Part shown: positions 43,942-55,200 of the stretch, one piece after another
Layout of the letters: the number at the start of each line of letters is the position of its first letter
Position numbering within the stretch: the first letter of the stretch is position 1
Position numbers and translations under genes: made by a program
Notes under the pieces: model-generated
Told to the model about the DNA's origin: nothing
The model's database searches: none
The model's input: only the letters and a program-made list of their open reading frames with translations
DNA from: Anabaena minutissima FACHB-250
Lineage (GTDB): Bacteria; Cyanobacteriota; Cyanobacteriia; Cyanobacteriales; Nostocaceae
Reading direction: 5' to 3'
Assembly (NCBI RefSeq): GCF_014697125.1
Contig: NZ_JACJRG010000005.1
Location: 62,001 to 126,000, forward strand
Length of the DNA: 64,000 bases

Positions 43942-43997
43942 GGGTTTCTGGATAAGGTCGGTTTTACATCTGGAGATATCTAGACCTATAACTCAAA

Positions 43998-44069
43998 TGG
44001 GTCGCCCGGGATTCGAACCCGGAACTAATCGGTTAAAAGCCGAGTACTCTACCGTTGAGTTAGCGACCC
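43998..44069 (-). tRNA. tRNA-Lys (anticodon TTT)
   Basis: 72 nt. Acceptor GGGTCGC pairs with GCGACCC, discriminator A, anticodon stem CTCGG/CCGAT holds the loop CTTTTAA (anticodon TTT), T arm CCGGG-TTCGAAT-CCCGG. CCA is not encoded. Confidence 0.96.
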
Positions 44070-44092
44070 GCGCTGCATTTTGCAACTTCGCC

Positions 44093-44123
44093 ATTATAGC
44101 ACTAATGCCTGGGGCTTTGTCAA
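44093..44123 (-). promoter_or_regulatory. Promoter for tRNA-Lys
   Basis: On the minus strand TTGACA (44118-44123), a 19-base spacer and TATAAT (44093-44098). The tRNA begins 23 bases downstream. It lies between the tRNA and the end of the aldose-epimerase-like gene. Confidence 0.65.
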
Positions 44124-44130
44124 GGGATAA

Positions 44131-45000
44131 CTAGAAAAAATCTGCCGTTAATCTTACCGATGCTGTGTAACTAGCTCCTGGTTCAAGTACAGTCAGTTTT
44201 TCACCAGTATTTAGCGCGTTGCGGGGTGCGCTCCAAGGTTCTAGACAATAGAACTCTTTACCTTTGAGCGTCCAGAATACGAGCATAGAAAAGATATCGT
44301 CAGAGTCTAGGGTCAGTTTGAGCTTGCGGCTATGGTCTGTCACACTAGCAGACTGACTGGTAATCTGCCCAAAAGCGAAATCAATTTCATCGCGGCTGAA
44401 GTCAAAATTGCCGTTAAAGGGATGAACTTCTTTGCTTTTTTGGTCTTGATACTCCTGAGAGGGAATGGCGAACTCTAGTTGATTTTTATCCCCTACAAGG
44501 AAGTAAGGATGAAAACCAGCCGAAAATGGCAACGGTGTAGATGACAGATTTTGGTACTGTTGCTTAATTAAGAGAGTATTTCCTTGTAGTTCGTAAGTGA
44601 AAACTACCTGAAAATCAAACGGATAAACAGCCTTGGTTTGCTCGTTGCTGTTAAGAACCAGTGTGAGTGCTGCTTTATCTGTAGTGGTTTGCTCAGTTAC
44701 TTCCCAGGGTAATTCACGAGCAAAGCCATGTTGTTTGAGAGTGTACTGCTTACCATTAACGGTGTAAGTGTTATCTGGTAAGTTGCCGCAAATGGGAAAT
44801 AAAATTGGGTTTCCACCTCTAACGCTCAACTCTGGATTGGTAAAACGTTCAGTGTCTAGGTAGAAAATTTCTTCCCCCTTGATTTGCCAACGGGTAATAA
44901 TACCGCCGCGTTCTGGCACTACTTCCAGATGACAACTAGCAGTTTCATCAGAAAGGATATAGGTTTTGTACTGTTGCTGTTGAATGGCAATACTAAACAC
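44131..45000 (-). CDS. Aldose 1-epimerase family protein
   Basis: 289 residues of the galactose-mutarotase-like beta-sandwich fold: VPERGGIITRWQIKGEEIFY at the N terminus, LFPICGNLPDNTYTVNGKQY, the catalytic His region SAGFHPYFLVGDK near residue 165 and FYCLEPWSAPRNALNTG near the C terminus. Family members interconvert sugar anomers or act on hexose-6-phosphates (YeaD type). The substrate is not predictable. The gene follows the heptamer region behind pdhA on the same strand; whether they share a transcript is unclear. Confidence 0.87.
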   Translation of the reverse strand: MFSIAIQQQQYKTYILSDETASCHLEVVPERGGIITRWQIKGEEIFYLDTERFTNPELSVRGGNPILFPICGNLPDNTYTVNGKQYTLKQHGFARELPWEVTEQTTTDKAALTLVLNSNEQTKAVYPFDFQVVFTYELQGNTLLIKQQYQNLSSTPLPFSAGFHPYFLVGDKNQLEFAIPSQEYQDQKSKEVHPFNGNFDFSRDEIDFAFGQITSQSASVTDHSRKLKLTLDSDDIFSMLVFWTLKGKEFYCLEPWSAPRNALNTGEKLTVLEPGASYTASVRLTADFF

Positions 45001-45016
45001 GAGATTAGTCCTGGGA

Positions 45017-45211
45017 GAGTGAGAGAGTGAGAGAGTGCTGAGTGCTGAGTGCTGAGTGCTGAGTGCTGAGTGAGGGAGTGAGGGAGTGCTGTTAGCGGTA
45101 GCGGGGCGTTTAGTCGGTGCTGAGTGAGGGAGTGTTTTTCTCTTTACTCATTACTTACAACTCTTTACTCATTACTCATTACTCACAACTCAGCACTCAT
45201 TACTCAGCACT
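45017..45211. repeat. Heptamer arrays between pdhA and the epimerase-like gene
   Basis: GAGTGCTGAG-type heptamers at 45017-45089, then CATTACT/CAGCACT heptamers at 45138-45211. The two groups are roughly reverse complements of each other, and the second abuts the pdhA stop codon. Confidence 0.93.
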
Positions 45212-45212
45212 C

Positions 45213-46247
45213 TTATTCGTCTTCTGCAAAAATAAAGCGATACAATTCGCTGGGGTCTGGTTCAGGGCTGCTTTCGGCGAATTTTACAGCTTCCTCGATC
45301 ACTGCCTGAATTTTGTTCTCGATCGCTTTCAATTCTGCCTCATCTGCTAAGTTCTGCTCTATTAAATAAGCCGCTAGCTTTTTAATGGGATCGCGGGAAA
45401 ACCAAAATTCTTTTTCGGCTTTGCTCCGTAGTTCGTCTGGATCTGCCAACGAGTGACCACGGAAGCGGTAGGTCAGAGCTTCGATTAAGGTTGGCCCTTC
45501 ACCTGCACGAGCGCGGGCGACGGCTTCTTGGGCTACGGTGTGTACTGCTAGTACGTCCATTCCATCTACTTCTACGCCCACCATGTTAAACACGCTGGCT
45601 TTTTTGTAAATCTCTGGGTCGGAGGTGGCGCGATCATGCGCCATGCCAATTGCCCATTTGTTATTCTCGACTACAAACAGAATTGGCAATTTCCATAAGG
45701 CTGCCATATTCAGCGTTTCAAAAAACTGCCCGTTGTTAGCCGCACCATCACCAAAGAAGCAAGCTGTTACTTGATCCGCGTTGCGATCGCCTAACACTTC
45801 ACGCCGGTATTTACTTTGAAACGCTGCACCAGCCGCCACGGGAATGCCTTCAGCTACGAAAGCATAGCCACCTAACAAGCGGTGTTCGGCAGAAAACATA
45901 TGCATCGAACCGCCGCGCCCTTTACTGCAACCGGTGGCCTTGCCAAATAGTTCTGCCATGACTTCTCTTGCTGGTACTCCCGCACTCAAAGCATGAACGT
46001 GGTCGCGGTAAGTGCTGGAAACGAAATCTTCCCCTGGGCGCATGGCTTGAATTACGCCGGTGGAAACTGCTTCTTGCCCGTTATACAGGTGGACAAAACC
46101 AAACATTTTGCCTCTGTAATACATTTCGGCGCATTTGTCTTCAAAAAAACGCCCTAATATCATGTCTTCGTATAAAAGCAAGCCTTTTTCTTTGCTGATC
46201 TGGGCGGTAGCAGTGTCAAATTTAGGTAATGCGCGTTCTTGAACCAT
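45213..46247 (-). CDS. pdhA: Pyruvate dehydrogenase E1 component, alpha subunit
   Basis: 344 residues. [21 protein letters not shown] and [16 protein letters not shown] are the N-terminal substrate- and TPP-side motifs; the thiamine-diphosphate motif is [20 protein letters not shown] (GDG to NN) near residue 165; the phosphorylation-loop-like [15 protein letters not shown] follows. With PdhB it decarboxylates pyruvate and passes acetyl to lipoyl-E2 to give acetyl-CoA. pdhB and pdhC are not in the window, as is usual in cyanobacteria, where the genes are scattered. Confidence 0.96.
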   Translation of the reverse strand: MVQERALPKFDTATAQISKEKGLLLYEDMILGRFFEDKCAEMYYRGKMFGFVHLYNGQEAVSTGVIQAMRPGEDFVSSTYRDHVHALSAGVPAREVMAELFGKATGCSKGRGGSMHMFSAEHRLLGGYAFVAEGIPVAAGAAFQSKYRREVLGDRNADQVTACFFGDGAANNGQFFETLNMAALWKLPILFVVENNKWAIGMAHDRATSDPEIYKKASVFNMVGVEVDGMDVLAVHTVAQEAVARARAGEGPTLIEALTYRFRGHSLADPDELRSKAEKEFWFSRDPIKKLAAYLIEQNLADEAELKAIENKIQAVIEEAVKFAESSPEPDPSELYRFIFAEDE

Positions 46248-47033
46248 TATTTTTTATTATTCCTGTTCTAAAATCGAAATTTACCATTTTCAATAGGTTG
46301 TTCTCTCAACAAGTTAGTTTTCTCTACAGAGGTTTTGCTAGAGTGAACAACCGATATTTATGCACCAAAAACAGTTATAGAGAATATTCAGGAAAAAACA
46401 GGGTGAATTCGCCGATTTTTACACATCTATATATGACTATCTCAGCCTAATAGCAACTCTCTTTTTCTGTACTTTGCTATTCCCCATTTCAGTTCATAGG
46501 CTATCACTCAGGATAGCTTGGTTTCTGCATATCTATGAACAATTTAGGGAAATTCAACCCCTAAATCCTTAAGTATATATTTATAGGGTTGTCATATCTT
46601 CTCCTTATGATATAATCTTGGTCTTTATGCTATCAGCATATATACTTGAGGCGGTGCATCTTTAAATCCATATTTCAGATAAATAAACATCTGAAATATA
46701 TGTAAATAAAAATAAATCATAGTCTGGTGTGGAAGCAAGGCTTGTACAACTAAACTATGCTATTTGAGTTTTACAGGCTCAAAAACTGATAACATTTATT
46801 CTCAGGAAAATTACTAAGAATTAAGACAAAGTATTAGCACTTCCTAGCCGAAGACAAAATGTTGGTACTAGAATATGACACAAATTTGGGGAAGCAACAA
46901 AATCCATTGTTGCAATATACACTTATAGTGTAAGTCCGGCACGGTATTATTCACCGTATGATTATGGCACGGTTTTACACGCCTGGAATGCTCTAGGTGG
47001 ATTATGTTAATCACGGTGCAGGGGAAGTAGGCT
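46248..47033. other. Divergent promoter region between pdhA and ftn2
   Basis: 786 bases with no coding frame of note. Short palindromes occur (GCTATCACTCAGGATAGC near 46500 and CACGGTATTATTCACCGT near 46941). It should contain promoters for both genes, but no boxes stand out enough to mark. Confidence 0.5.
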
Positions 47034-49280
47034 GTGCGAATTCCGCTTGATTACTACCGAATTTTAGGACTACCATTAGCGGCAAGTCAGGAACAATTGC
47101 GGCAAGCGTATAGCGATCGCATTGTACAATTGCCACGCAAAGAGTATTCTCAAGCAGCAATTGCTTCCCGTAAACAACTTATAGAAGAAGCTTACGTGGT
47201 TTTATCAGATCCCAAGGAACGTAGTAGTTACGACCAGTTATATCTTGCTCATGCCTATGACCCAGATAGTTCTGGTAGTGCCAAAGTAGCACTAGAAAAT
47301 CGTCCCAACAGCAATCAGGGTAAGTTTAATGCTCAAAATCTCAGTATTGAAATTGCCTCTGAGGAGTTAGTTGGTGCTTTATTAATTCTGCAAGAACTAG
47401 GAGAATACGAGCTAGTCCTGAAACTAGGTCGTACCTATTTGGGGAATCAAAATGGTGTAGTACCTAAAAAAGCCGTTCACCTGGCTACTGACGCATTTCT
47501 CCAAAATGCTGAACGCCCAGATATGATTCTGACTGTGGCTCTGGCTTGTTTAGAATTAGGTCGTGAGCAATGGCAGCAAGGTCACTACGAAAATGCGGCT
47601 ATTTCTCTCGAAACCGGCCAAGAAATGTTAGCTCGTGAAGGTCTGTTTGCCAATGTCCAAGTAGAAATTCAGGCTGACCTTTATAAGTTACGCCCCTATC
47701 GCATTCTAGAATTACTGGCACTGCCTCCAGCTCAGACCGTCGAACGTCATCAAGGTTTGGAATTGCTGCAAAGTATCTTAGAAGATCGCGGTGGCATTGA
47801 CGGCACTGGTCATGATGAATCGGGCTTAAGTATAGATGATTTTCTCCGATTCATCCAGCAACTACGCCACTATTTAACAGTTGCCGAACAACACAAGCTA
47901 TTCGAGGCGGAAAGTAAACGTCCCTCGGCTGTGGCTACCTACTTAGCTGTCTATGCCTCCATTGCACGGGGATTTACCCACCGCCAACCCGCTTTGATTC
48001 GTCATGCCAAGCAAATGCTCATGCGGTTGGCTAAACGGCAAGATGTGCATTTAGAACAGTCACTCTGTGCGTTGTTATTAGGACAAACCGAAGAAGCATC
48101 CCGTGTTTTAGAACTAAGTCAAGAATATGAATCTTTAGCTTTTATTCGAGAAAAATCTCAAGATTCACCGGACTTATTGCCTGGTTTGTGCCTTTATGCC
48201 GAACAATGGCTACAAAATGAGGTATTTCCCCATTTTCGGGATTTAACCAATCAGCAAGCATCTTTGAAAGATTATTTTGCCAACCAGCAAGTCCAAGCCT
48301 ATCTAGAAGCTCTCCCTAATGATGCAGAAACTACTAATGAGTGGAAGGTAATTAATCGCACTCAGCATCGTAGTCATGCTAGTCGAACGACTCGACCTGA
48401 GTCTGATCACCAGAGAACGCCAGATCCAGAGTTACCAGAAACCCACAACCACAAAGTAGCAGAATCGGCCAATTTTTCAGTATTTAAAGAAAATACTGCT
48501 CCTATACCCCCATATACTGGCATACCAAATCCAGAAACACCTACTACATCCCAGATATCTGGTGTACAGCGTACAGCTAGGGCTAATCAGCATCCCGGCT
48601 CTTCACCTCGCCCAACTGTAACTACTAAGCGCAGAAGACGGAAGCCTAGTGAACGTTCTCATCCACAGCGTAACTTGGTTGGTACGTTAGATCGGAAAAC
48701 ACGCTTAGTGTGGACTGTATTTATTTCTATGGCAGGGATATTAGTTTTTTGGCTGTTAGTCTCAACCATTTTTGGTGCAGTTAAGAATCTCTTTTTCCCA
48801 GTACCTGCTTTACAGGCAGAAACATTTTTGACTCAACTCAATGAACCATTAATAGCCACACTAGAGAGTAACGGTGCTTTACAGTCCCAGGATGGGTTAC
48901 TGACAGAAGCAATAGCCGAAGGGGTGATTAAAACTTGGCTATCCACCAAAGCCTCAGCGTTAGGGCCTAATCACGAGATTGACGGTTTAGCAGAAATTTT
49001 AACGGGTTCTGCTCTCTCACAATGGCGATTCACTGCCCAGCAGGTGAGAGCTACAGACAGCTATCGGATGTATAGCCACAGTATCAAAATAGAAAATATC
49101 AATAAATTTGATAGAGATCCTAATCGAGCTTTAGTCAGAGCTAATGTCAGGGAAATTACCCAATTCTACGGCAATGGTCAAAGAAAAAATTCGACTGATG
49201 AAAATCTCCGTGTCCGCTATGAATTAGTTCGGCAAGCCGACGGGTGGCGAATTCAGAGCATGACAGCCGTTGTCAATTAA
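47034..49280 (+). CDS. ftn2: Ftn2/ARC6-type cell division protein with J-like domain
   Basis: 748 residues from a GTG start. About 1-70: J-like domain (DYYRILGLPLAASQEQLRQA and VLSDPKERSSYD) lacking the HPD triad, as in Ftn2/ARC6. About 90-430: helical TPR-like region. About 430-560: polar Ser/Thr/Pro-rich linker. About 560-585: one membrane span (VWTVFISMAGILVFWLLVST). About 600-748: C-terminal IMS domain ending ELVRQADGWRIQSMTAVVN. Ftn2 (ZipN) tethers FtsZ to the inner membrane at mid-cell. Monocistronic. Confidence 0.92.
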   Translation: MRIPLDYYRILGLPLAASQEQLRQAYSDRIVQLPRKEYSQAAIASRKQLIEEAYVVLSDPKERSSYDQLYLAHAYDPDSSGSAKVALENRPNSNQGKFNAQNLSIEIASEELVGALLILQELGEYELVLKLGRTYLGNQNGVVPKKAVHLATDAFLQNAERPDMILTVALACLELGREQWQQGHYENAAISLETGQEMLAREGLFANVQVEIQADLYKLRPYRILELLALPPAQTVERHQGLELLQSILEDRGGIDGTGHDESGLSIDDFLRFIQQLRHYLTVAEQHKLFEAESKRPSAVATYLAVYASIARGFTHRQPALIRHAKQMLMRLAKRQDVHLEQSLCALLLGQTEEASRVLELSQEYESLAFIREKSQDSPDLLPGLCLYAEQWLQNEVFPHFRDLTNQQASLKDYFANQQVQAYLEALPNDAETTNEWKVINRTQHRSHASRTTRPESDHQRTPDPELPETHNHKVAESANFSVFKENTAPIPPYTGIPNPETPTTSQISGVQRTARANQHPGSSPRPTVTTKRRRRKPSERSHPQRNLVGTLDRKTRLVWTVFISMAGILVFWLLVSTIFGAVKNLFFPVPALQAETFLTQLNEPLIATLESNGALQSQDGLLTEAIAEGVIKTWLSTKASALGPNHEIDGLAEILTGSALSQWRFTAQQVRATDSYRMYSHSIKIENINKFDRDPNRALVRANVREITQFYGNGQRKNSTDENLRVRYELVRQADGWRIQSMTAVVN

Positions 49281-49791
49281 TGTAATTTTTTATATCTAAA
49301 GGCTATATTTTAGTTGCTTCAGCCACAAAAAAAGTTTTTTGCGGTTTGATTGGTCTAATGCTGCTGATTTATCTATGCTAACGTGCTTGTATGTGCTAAT
49401 GTATAAATTATTGTCAGGGAAATATGACTTGGCTTGACTCTCGATCAGGAACAATGTCAGGGGATCATAACAAAATGATCCCACAAGAGCTTATAAGTTC
49501 GTAAAATAGGTAAAAAAGCCTGTTGACACCCCTTGATCCCTACCAAGGTTTACTAGTTAATATAAGTTCAACAAACTTAATTAAGTGACTCCTCCGATCC
49601 CAAAGTGCTGATTTTGGCATGAGTAAGAAATTGAAAGGACGTGACCTTTATTTAACAAAAGACTAAAAAAACACACTGGGCAAAACCAGGAGTCAGGCAT
49701 AAGAAATTCATCTGGGATAAATAAAGTTTAATTAAGCATTTTGTTACCCAGGGAAATCATTTACCTTTCAAACTACTGGAGGCCAAAATTC
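49281..49791. other. Intergenic leader upstream of the DUF4912 gene
   Basis: 511 bases without a gene. TTGACA at 49523 may be a -35 box, but the matching -10 is poor (TTTACT, 20-base spacer). The DUF4912 start at 49792 has a strong GGAGG at 49778-49782. Confidence 0.4.
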
Positions 49792-51045
49792 ATGGCAAAA
49801 GAACGCCCACCGCTAGAAGAGATGACACTGCGACAACTACGCAAAGTTGCCAGCGAATTTAGCATCTCTCGCTATAGCCGGATGAGGAAATCTCAATTAT
49901 TAGCATCAATTCAAGAAGTTCAGCGTCAAAAAGCGTCGCTTAACCCATCTCGTTCACTGGAGGCACAGGAAACCGTGGAAGCAGCAAAATTTGAACTTGG
50001 TCAAGAAGACCGTACTGGTGGATCTCTAGCTGATGTTGATGAAGGCTTGGCAGATTTACCAGGTGGTTACGGTGACAGTCGGATTGTCCTGTTACCGCGT
50101 GATCCTCAGTGGGCTTATGCTTACTGGGATATTTCCAACGACCATAAAGAAGAGTTGCGTCGCCAAGGGGGACAACAACTGGCACTGCGGATTTATGACG
50201 TTACTGACGTAAATCTTGATTACCAAAGCCCCCACAGCATCCAAGAGTATCCTGCTGATGAACTAGCTAGAGAATGGTATATTCCTATTCCAGTCAGCGA
50301 TCGCGATTATGTTCTTGATATCGGTTATCGTGCTTTTGATGGGCGTTGGTTAGTGCTAGCTCGTTCAGCGCGTGTTCACATTCCCCCCGTTTATCCCTCT
50401 GACTGGATTGAAGATGTCTTCATCACTGTCAACTTTGAGGAAGATTTGCGCGGCAAAACCCTGTACGAACTCGTTCCCCCTGCCAAGAAAACAGCTGCTG
50501 CTGTTGGTGCTATTAATAGCAATGGCAACCCCATCTACGACCAAATCTTTGGCATGGCAGAGTCCGCCGAAGCACAACGGGTTGCTGGTTCGCTTTTCGG
50601 TTCTATGCAGCAAGTCCCCGGTTCTGCCCGTCCAGAACAAGCTATCAGTTCCTACGTATTCCCCTCTGGTGTAGGTATGTGGGCAGTTCCCACCGCTTCC
50701 GGCATCAATATGTCCGGTGTGGGAATGTCTGGTGTAGGCTTCTCCGCTTCCGCCGTACCAATGCGTCCTCGCCAGTTCTGGTTAATTGCTGATGCTGAGT
50801 TAATTGTCTACGGTGCAACTGAACCCGATGCTACCGTGACAATTGGTGGTCGTCCCATCAAGTTGAATCCAGATGGTACATTCCGCTTCCAAATGTCCTT
50901 CCAAGATGGTTTAATTGACTACCCCATTTTGGCCGTCGCGGCTGATGGTGAGCAAACACGCTCAATTCACATGAAATTTAATCGTGAAACCCCATCTCGT
51001 AACACCAATACCAAAGACGAAGCTGTTTTAGAATGGCTCTCTTAG
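49792..51045 (+). CDS. DUF4912 protein with Rho-N/SAP-like N terminus
   Basis: 417 residues. The ATG at 49792 has GGAGG 9 bases before it; a longer frame from 49741 is not used. The N terminus (about 8-40) MTLRQLRKVASEFSISRYSR looks like a Rho N-terminal/SAP helical domain that binds nucleic acid. DUF4912 follows (about 95-225: GDSRIVLLPRDPQWAYAYWD, YVLDIGYRAFDGRWLVLARS). After a Gly/Met/Ser-rich linker comes a C-terminal beta domain (about 320-405). The function of DUF4912 is unknown; homologues are conserved across cyanobacteria. A hairpin terminator follows at 51130. Confidence 0.82.
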   Translation: MAKERPPLEEMTLRQLRKVASEFSISRYSRMRKSQLLASIQEVQRQKASLNPSRSLEAQETVEAAKFELGQEDRTGGSLADVDEGLADLPGGYGDSRIVLLPRDPQWAYAYWDISNDHKEELRRQGGQQLALRIYDVTDVNLDYQSPHSIQEYPADELAREWYIPIPVSDRDYVLDIGYRAFDGRWLVLARSARVHIPPVYPSDWIEDVFITVNFEEDLRGKTLYELVPPAKKTAAAVGAINSNGNPIYDQIFGMAESAEAQRVAGSLFGSMQQVPGSARPEQAISSYVFPSGVGMWAVPTASGINMSGVGMSGVGFSASAVPMRPRQFWLIADAELIVYGATEPDATVTIGGRPIKLNPDGTFRFQMSFQDGLIDYPILAVAADGEQTRSIHMKFNRETPSRNTNTKDEAVLEWLS

Positions 51046-51129
51046 GAAGGTGACAGGGAACAGGGGAGAGGGGACAGGATTAATTTCTAGTCCCCAATCC
51101 GCAACCTTGATTGAAATTTTAAATTATTA

Positions 51130-51159
51130 CCCGCTATAGTCATGCTGTAGCGGGTTTTT
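51130..51159 (+). terminator. Rho-independent terminator of the DUF4912 gene
   Basis: CCCGCTA (51130-51136) pairs with TAGCGGG (51148-51154), followed by TTTTT. The next gene starts only 8 bases after the T run. Confidence 0.85.
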
Positions 51160-51166
51160 ATTTTGT

Positions 51167-52096
51167 ATGTCCTTCAAAAAAATTGTTGCTTTATCTATAT
51201 TTGTAATTACTGTCAGTTTATTGTCAGGTTGTCAAAAAATTGATGCGAGTTCAGCACCAAAAACTGCAAAAACCTGTCCTGGGGAAAATAGTAAATTTAG
51301 TATTGAATTTTTTAAAACTAATAATCGCGGTGATAAATTTGCTAAAGGGATCAATCACGTAATTATTTTTAATCCTAGGTCAGATGCACTAGATTTTAAA
51401 GTGAATCTAGGGTTATCTCATCCAATTTATGCTAAAGATAGTAGAGGTAAATTTCGGAGAGAATACATACCAAAACAATTTCGTGAACTTATTTCTAATG
51501 CTAATTCGCAGCTAAATGGCAAAAGACCAATAGCAGCAATTAACGCCGACTATATAGACACTGAAAATAAACCCCAAGGGTTAAACATTTCTCGTGGAAT
51601 TGAGTATGCAGGAGATTTTAAAAATAAGCGTTCTTCTTTTGGTATTTCTGGCGGTAAACCTCAACAACGACAGGCCACAATCCAAATAGGTAGAAGAGCG
51701 AATAATATTCTGAATTACAATTTAGTAGGTGGTAATGGCAGGTTTTATCTTCAAGGTAAATTTAAAGATATCTGCCAAGATTTAGGTGAATTTGCCTGTA
51801 GACAAGCTACTAATCGTTCTATGGCAGCTATCACAAATAAGGGTTATGTAATTTTGTTAGTTAATGATTTAAAAGCTAATTCTCATATTGAAGTATCGTC
51901 AATTAATCAAGAGTTAACACCAGATAAATTTGATGATGTTTTAGAAGGCATTGCACGCAATAACTGTTTAGGTAAGATTCAAGAAGGAATCCTATTTGAT
52001 GGTGGTATGTCACCAGGATTGTATTACAACAATAAAATCTATGTAGAAAACCCTGGTTTCATTGGTTCAGTGTTTTTAATTTATAAGCGATATTAG
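51167..52096 (+). CDS. Lipoprotein with phosphodiester glycosidase (NAGPA-like) domain
   Basis: 309 residues. The N terminus is a lipoprotein signal (hydrophobic stretch to LLSGCQ, lipobox Cys near residue 22). The rest fits the NAGPA/phosphodiester glycosidase fold: INADYIDTENKPQGLNISRG, FGISGGKPQQRQ and the C-terminal ILFDGGMSPGLYYNN. Such proteins cleave N-acetylglucosamine phosphodiesters or act on cell-surface glycans; the substrate here is unknown. The gene starts directly after the DUF4912 terminator and has no clear ribosome binding site. Confidence 0.8.
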   Translation: MSFKKIVALSIFVITVSLLSGCQKIDASSAPKTAKTCPGENSKFSIEFFKTNNRGDKFAKGINHVIIFNPRSDALDFKVNLGLSHPIYAKDSRGKFRREYIPKQFRELISNANSQLNGKRPIAAINADYIDTENKPQGLNISRGIEYAGDFKNKRSSFGISGGKPQQRQATIQIGRRANNILNYNLVGGNGRFYLQGKFKDICQDLGEFACRQATNRSMAAITNKGYVILLVNDLKANSHIEVSSINQELTPDKFDDVLEGIARNNCLGKIQEGILFDGGMSPGLYYNNKIYVENPGFIGSVFLIYKRY

Positions 52097-52250
52097 TACA
52101 GCATGGCGTAGATAAGCAGACCATTTCAAAACAGCAAAAGCCTTGGTATATTAAACTTTTGACTTTTGACTTTTGACTTACCCTCCGGGTACTCCTGCGG
52201 AGAACTCGTAGAGTAGCCGCTTTAGCGTCTATGACTTCCGCCTTGCGGTA

Positions 52251-55200
52251 CTAGTTCCCAAAACACAGTTGATGATCTTCTGTCGTGATATTGGGGTTAG
52301 TGGTGAGATAATCAGTTAGGCGATCGCAAGCTCGATTTAGTAGTTGATCAACTACCAGGGTTTGTAGTTCTATGCCCTCTAAGTTCCACAGTTTGACAGT
52401 AGCATCCTGTCCACCGGAAACTAGTAGCTTGCCATTGGGACTAAAACTGACATTCCTTACGCCGCCTTGATGTCCTTGGAAGGTGGTTAACGAAGTCCCA
52501 TTGGCAACATTCCAGAGTTTAATTGTGCCGTCATCGCTAGCAGAAGCCAGAGTTTTACCATCGGGGGAAAAATTGACGTTAAAAACTAAATCATTATGCC
52601 CTTGTAAGGTTTTTAATAACTGACCGTCTATATTCCAAAGTTTCACCGTTTTATCTTGACTAGCAGAAGCAATGGTTTTGCTGTCAGGAGAAATATTCAC
52701 ACTCCAAATACTTGCACTATGACCTTTCAGGGTCTTCAGCAGTTTACCCTCCAAATTCCAGATTTTGATAGTTTTATCTGCACTAGCAGAGAGAATATTT
52801 TTACCATCTGGAGTAAATTTGACATCCGTCACCCAACCATTATGTCCTGAAAGAGTATTGAGTAGGCGACCATCTAAACTCCAAAGTTTGATGGTTTTAT
52901 CTGCGCTACCAGACGCAAGAATTTGATTATCAGGACTAAAACTCATACTCGTTACCCAATGGTGATGATTTTGGAAGGTACGAAGTAAAGTCCCATCCTG
53001 GCTGCGAATTTGGATACCTTGACTAGTGCTAGCTAAGGCAACTATATTGCGATCGCTACTGAAGCTGACACTATTAACATCAGGAATAGGAGAAGTGAAG
53101 GTTTTGATCAACTGTCCTTCTAAATTCCACAACTTCATGGTGCTATCTGAGCTGAGTGAGGTAAGAGTATCACCATTATTAGTAAAGCTAACCTTATTTA
53201 CACTGCCTTTATGCCCATAAAAAGTTTTGGGTAGCTTTCTGTCTACATTCCACAGTCTCACCGTATTGTCATCACTCGCTGAAGCCAAAATCTTACTGTT
53301 TGGGGTAAAACTGATACTGTTCACTTCATGGCTATGCCCTAAAAAAGTTCCTAGTACGCTACCGTCACGCGACCAGATGGTGATAGTTTTATCAGCACTA
53401 GCCGTTGCAATCATTTGTCCATCGGGGGAAAATATTACCCGCCAGACCCCTTGATTATGTTTTTCCAAGGTTCTGAGTAAAGTCCCGTCAAGAGTCCAGA
53501 GTTTCACTGTATTGTCAGCACTGGCAGAAGCGATGGTTTTACCATCTGGACTAAAACTTACACTACGTATTTCTCTGGTATGGGCGGGTATAGTTGTTAG
53601 CTGACGACCATCTAAACTCCACAGTTTGATTGTGCCGTCATCGCTGGCAGAGGCAATAATATCACCTTCTGGGGAGAAAGCAACAGAATTTACACCCCCG
53701 TTATGTCCAGTAAAGGTTAGCAGTAATTTACCCTCACGAGTCCAGAGTTTCATTGTATTGTCAGCACTACCAGAGACAATGATTTTACTATCTGGTGAAA
53801 AACTGACACTATTGACAGCTTGATTATGTCCGGCGAGAGTTGTCAATAATTTACCGCTACGATTCCAGAGTTTAATCATATTGTCAGCACTAGCAGAAGC
53901 CAAAATTTCCCCATCTGGAGAAAAAACAACACTATTGATCCCATCACTGTGATCTGTCAGAGTATTGAGTAACTTGCCATCATTACGCCAAAGATGGATA
54001 GTGTTGTCAGCACTACCAGAGGCTAAAATTTCCCCATCTGGCGAGAAATTGACGCTTGTCACCCAAGAATTATGTATGAAGCGGTTGCGTTCTTGGGTAG
54101 TGTAGACTGCTTGTTGGAGAATAGTTGCTGTTTTATTACGGACATTTTGAGGAAGTCCAAGGTTAATTTTTTGGACTTCTTTTCCCGCCTGCACACTTGT
54201 TAATAGGGCTTCTAAGTGCTGGTGAGAAAGTAGATAGTTCTCTGAGAGGGAATTTAAAGCCTGAATTTCTTGTAATTGAGCCTTTTGGGTTTGTTGGTAA
54301 GCAAAAACAGCTAAAGCAAAAGCAGTTAATCCCAGGGTGCTGATAATAGCTACAGCCCTTTGTGCTTGTCTGAGTCTATTTTGTTCCTTTTGTTGCTGTT
54401 TTCTTCTGGCTTGTAAACCAGCCGCAATGAAATTTTGAACATCCAAAGATAACTCATCGGTGTAATTGAGATAAATTTCTTCCGCTTCTGCTAATCGTAC
54501 ACCTTGCAAAAGAAAATCGGCTTGGCAGTCATGTTGCTTCCATAGAGTAGCAGCTTGTTCGATTTGTCGATGCGATCGCAATCTACTACGATTTTCCTCT
54601 AACCACCAGCGTAATGTTGACCAGTGGCGAATAATGATTTCATGGGCTACCTCGATGGTGACTGAAGGAGTCAGCAGTGCGGAGTAAGGAGTAAAGGCAA
54701 AACCCCCCCCTTGCCCCCTGCCCCCTGCCCCCTGCCCCCAGTCCCCAGTCCCATTCACCACCACGAACTTAGCAGTCGTTAATATCTGCAATGTTCTCTC
54801 TACCAAAGCAACGGGATATTTGTTCACAATTAACTCTGATTTCCCTACCCGTCGCCTAGTGTCTTCTGTACCTTCACCTAATTGTGTTAACGCTAAAAAA
54901 ATCCATCTAGCACATTCTTGGGCTTCTGGATCTAAACTTTCGTAAACTGCCTGGGCTTTCTTTTCTAAAGCACCTTTAATTCCACCCAAATGTTGCTGAT
55001 ATGCCTGTAAGCTAATGACACCATTTTCCCGGTATTCCCACAACTGTTCTAGAACAAATTCCAGTAATGGTAAATAACCAGGAGAGTAATTCAACTCCTG
55101 TAATAATACCTCTACTAACTCTGGTTCTATTGTTAACCCAACTTGTTCGGCTGGGTGAATAATAATCCGGCGATACTCTTCTTTAGTTAAGCAAGGCGGT

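Noticed and set aside
52190..52250. Hairpin-rich sequence after the NAGPA-like gene resembling 30355-30420 (shared ACTCTACGAGTTCTC)
   Set aside because: Probably the same interspersed repeat family in two places, but similarity is short and boundaries could not be set.
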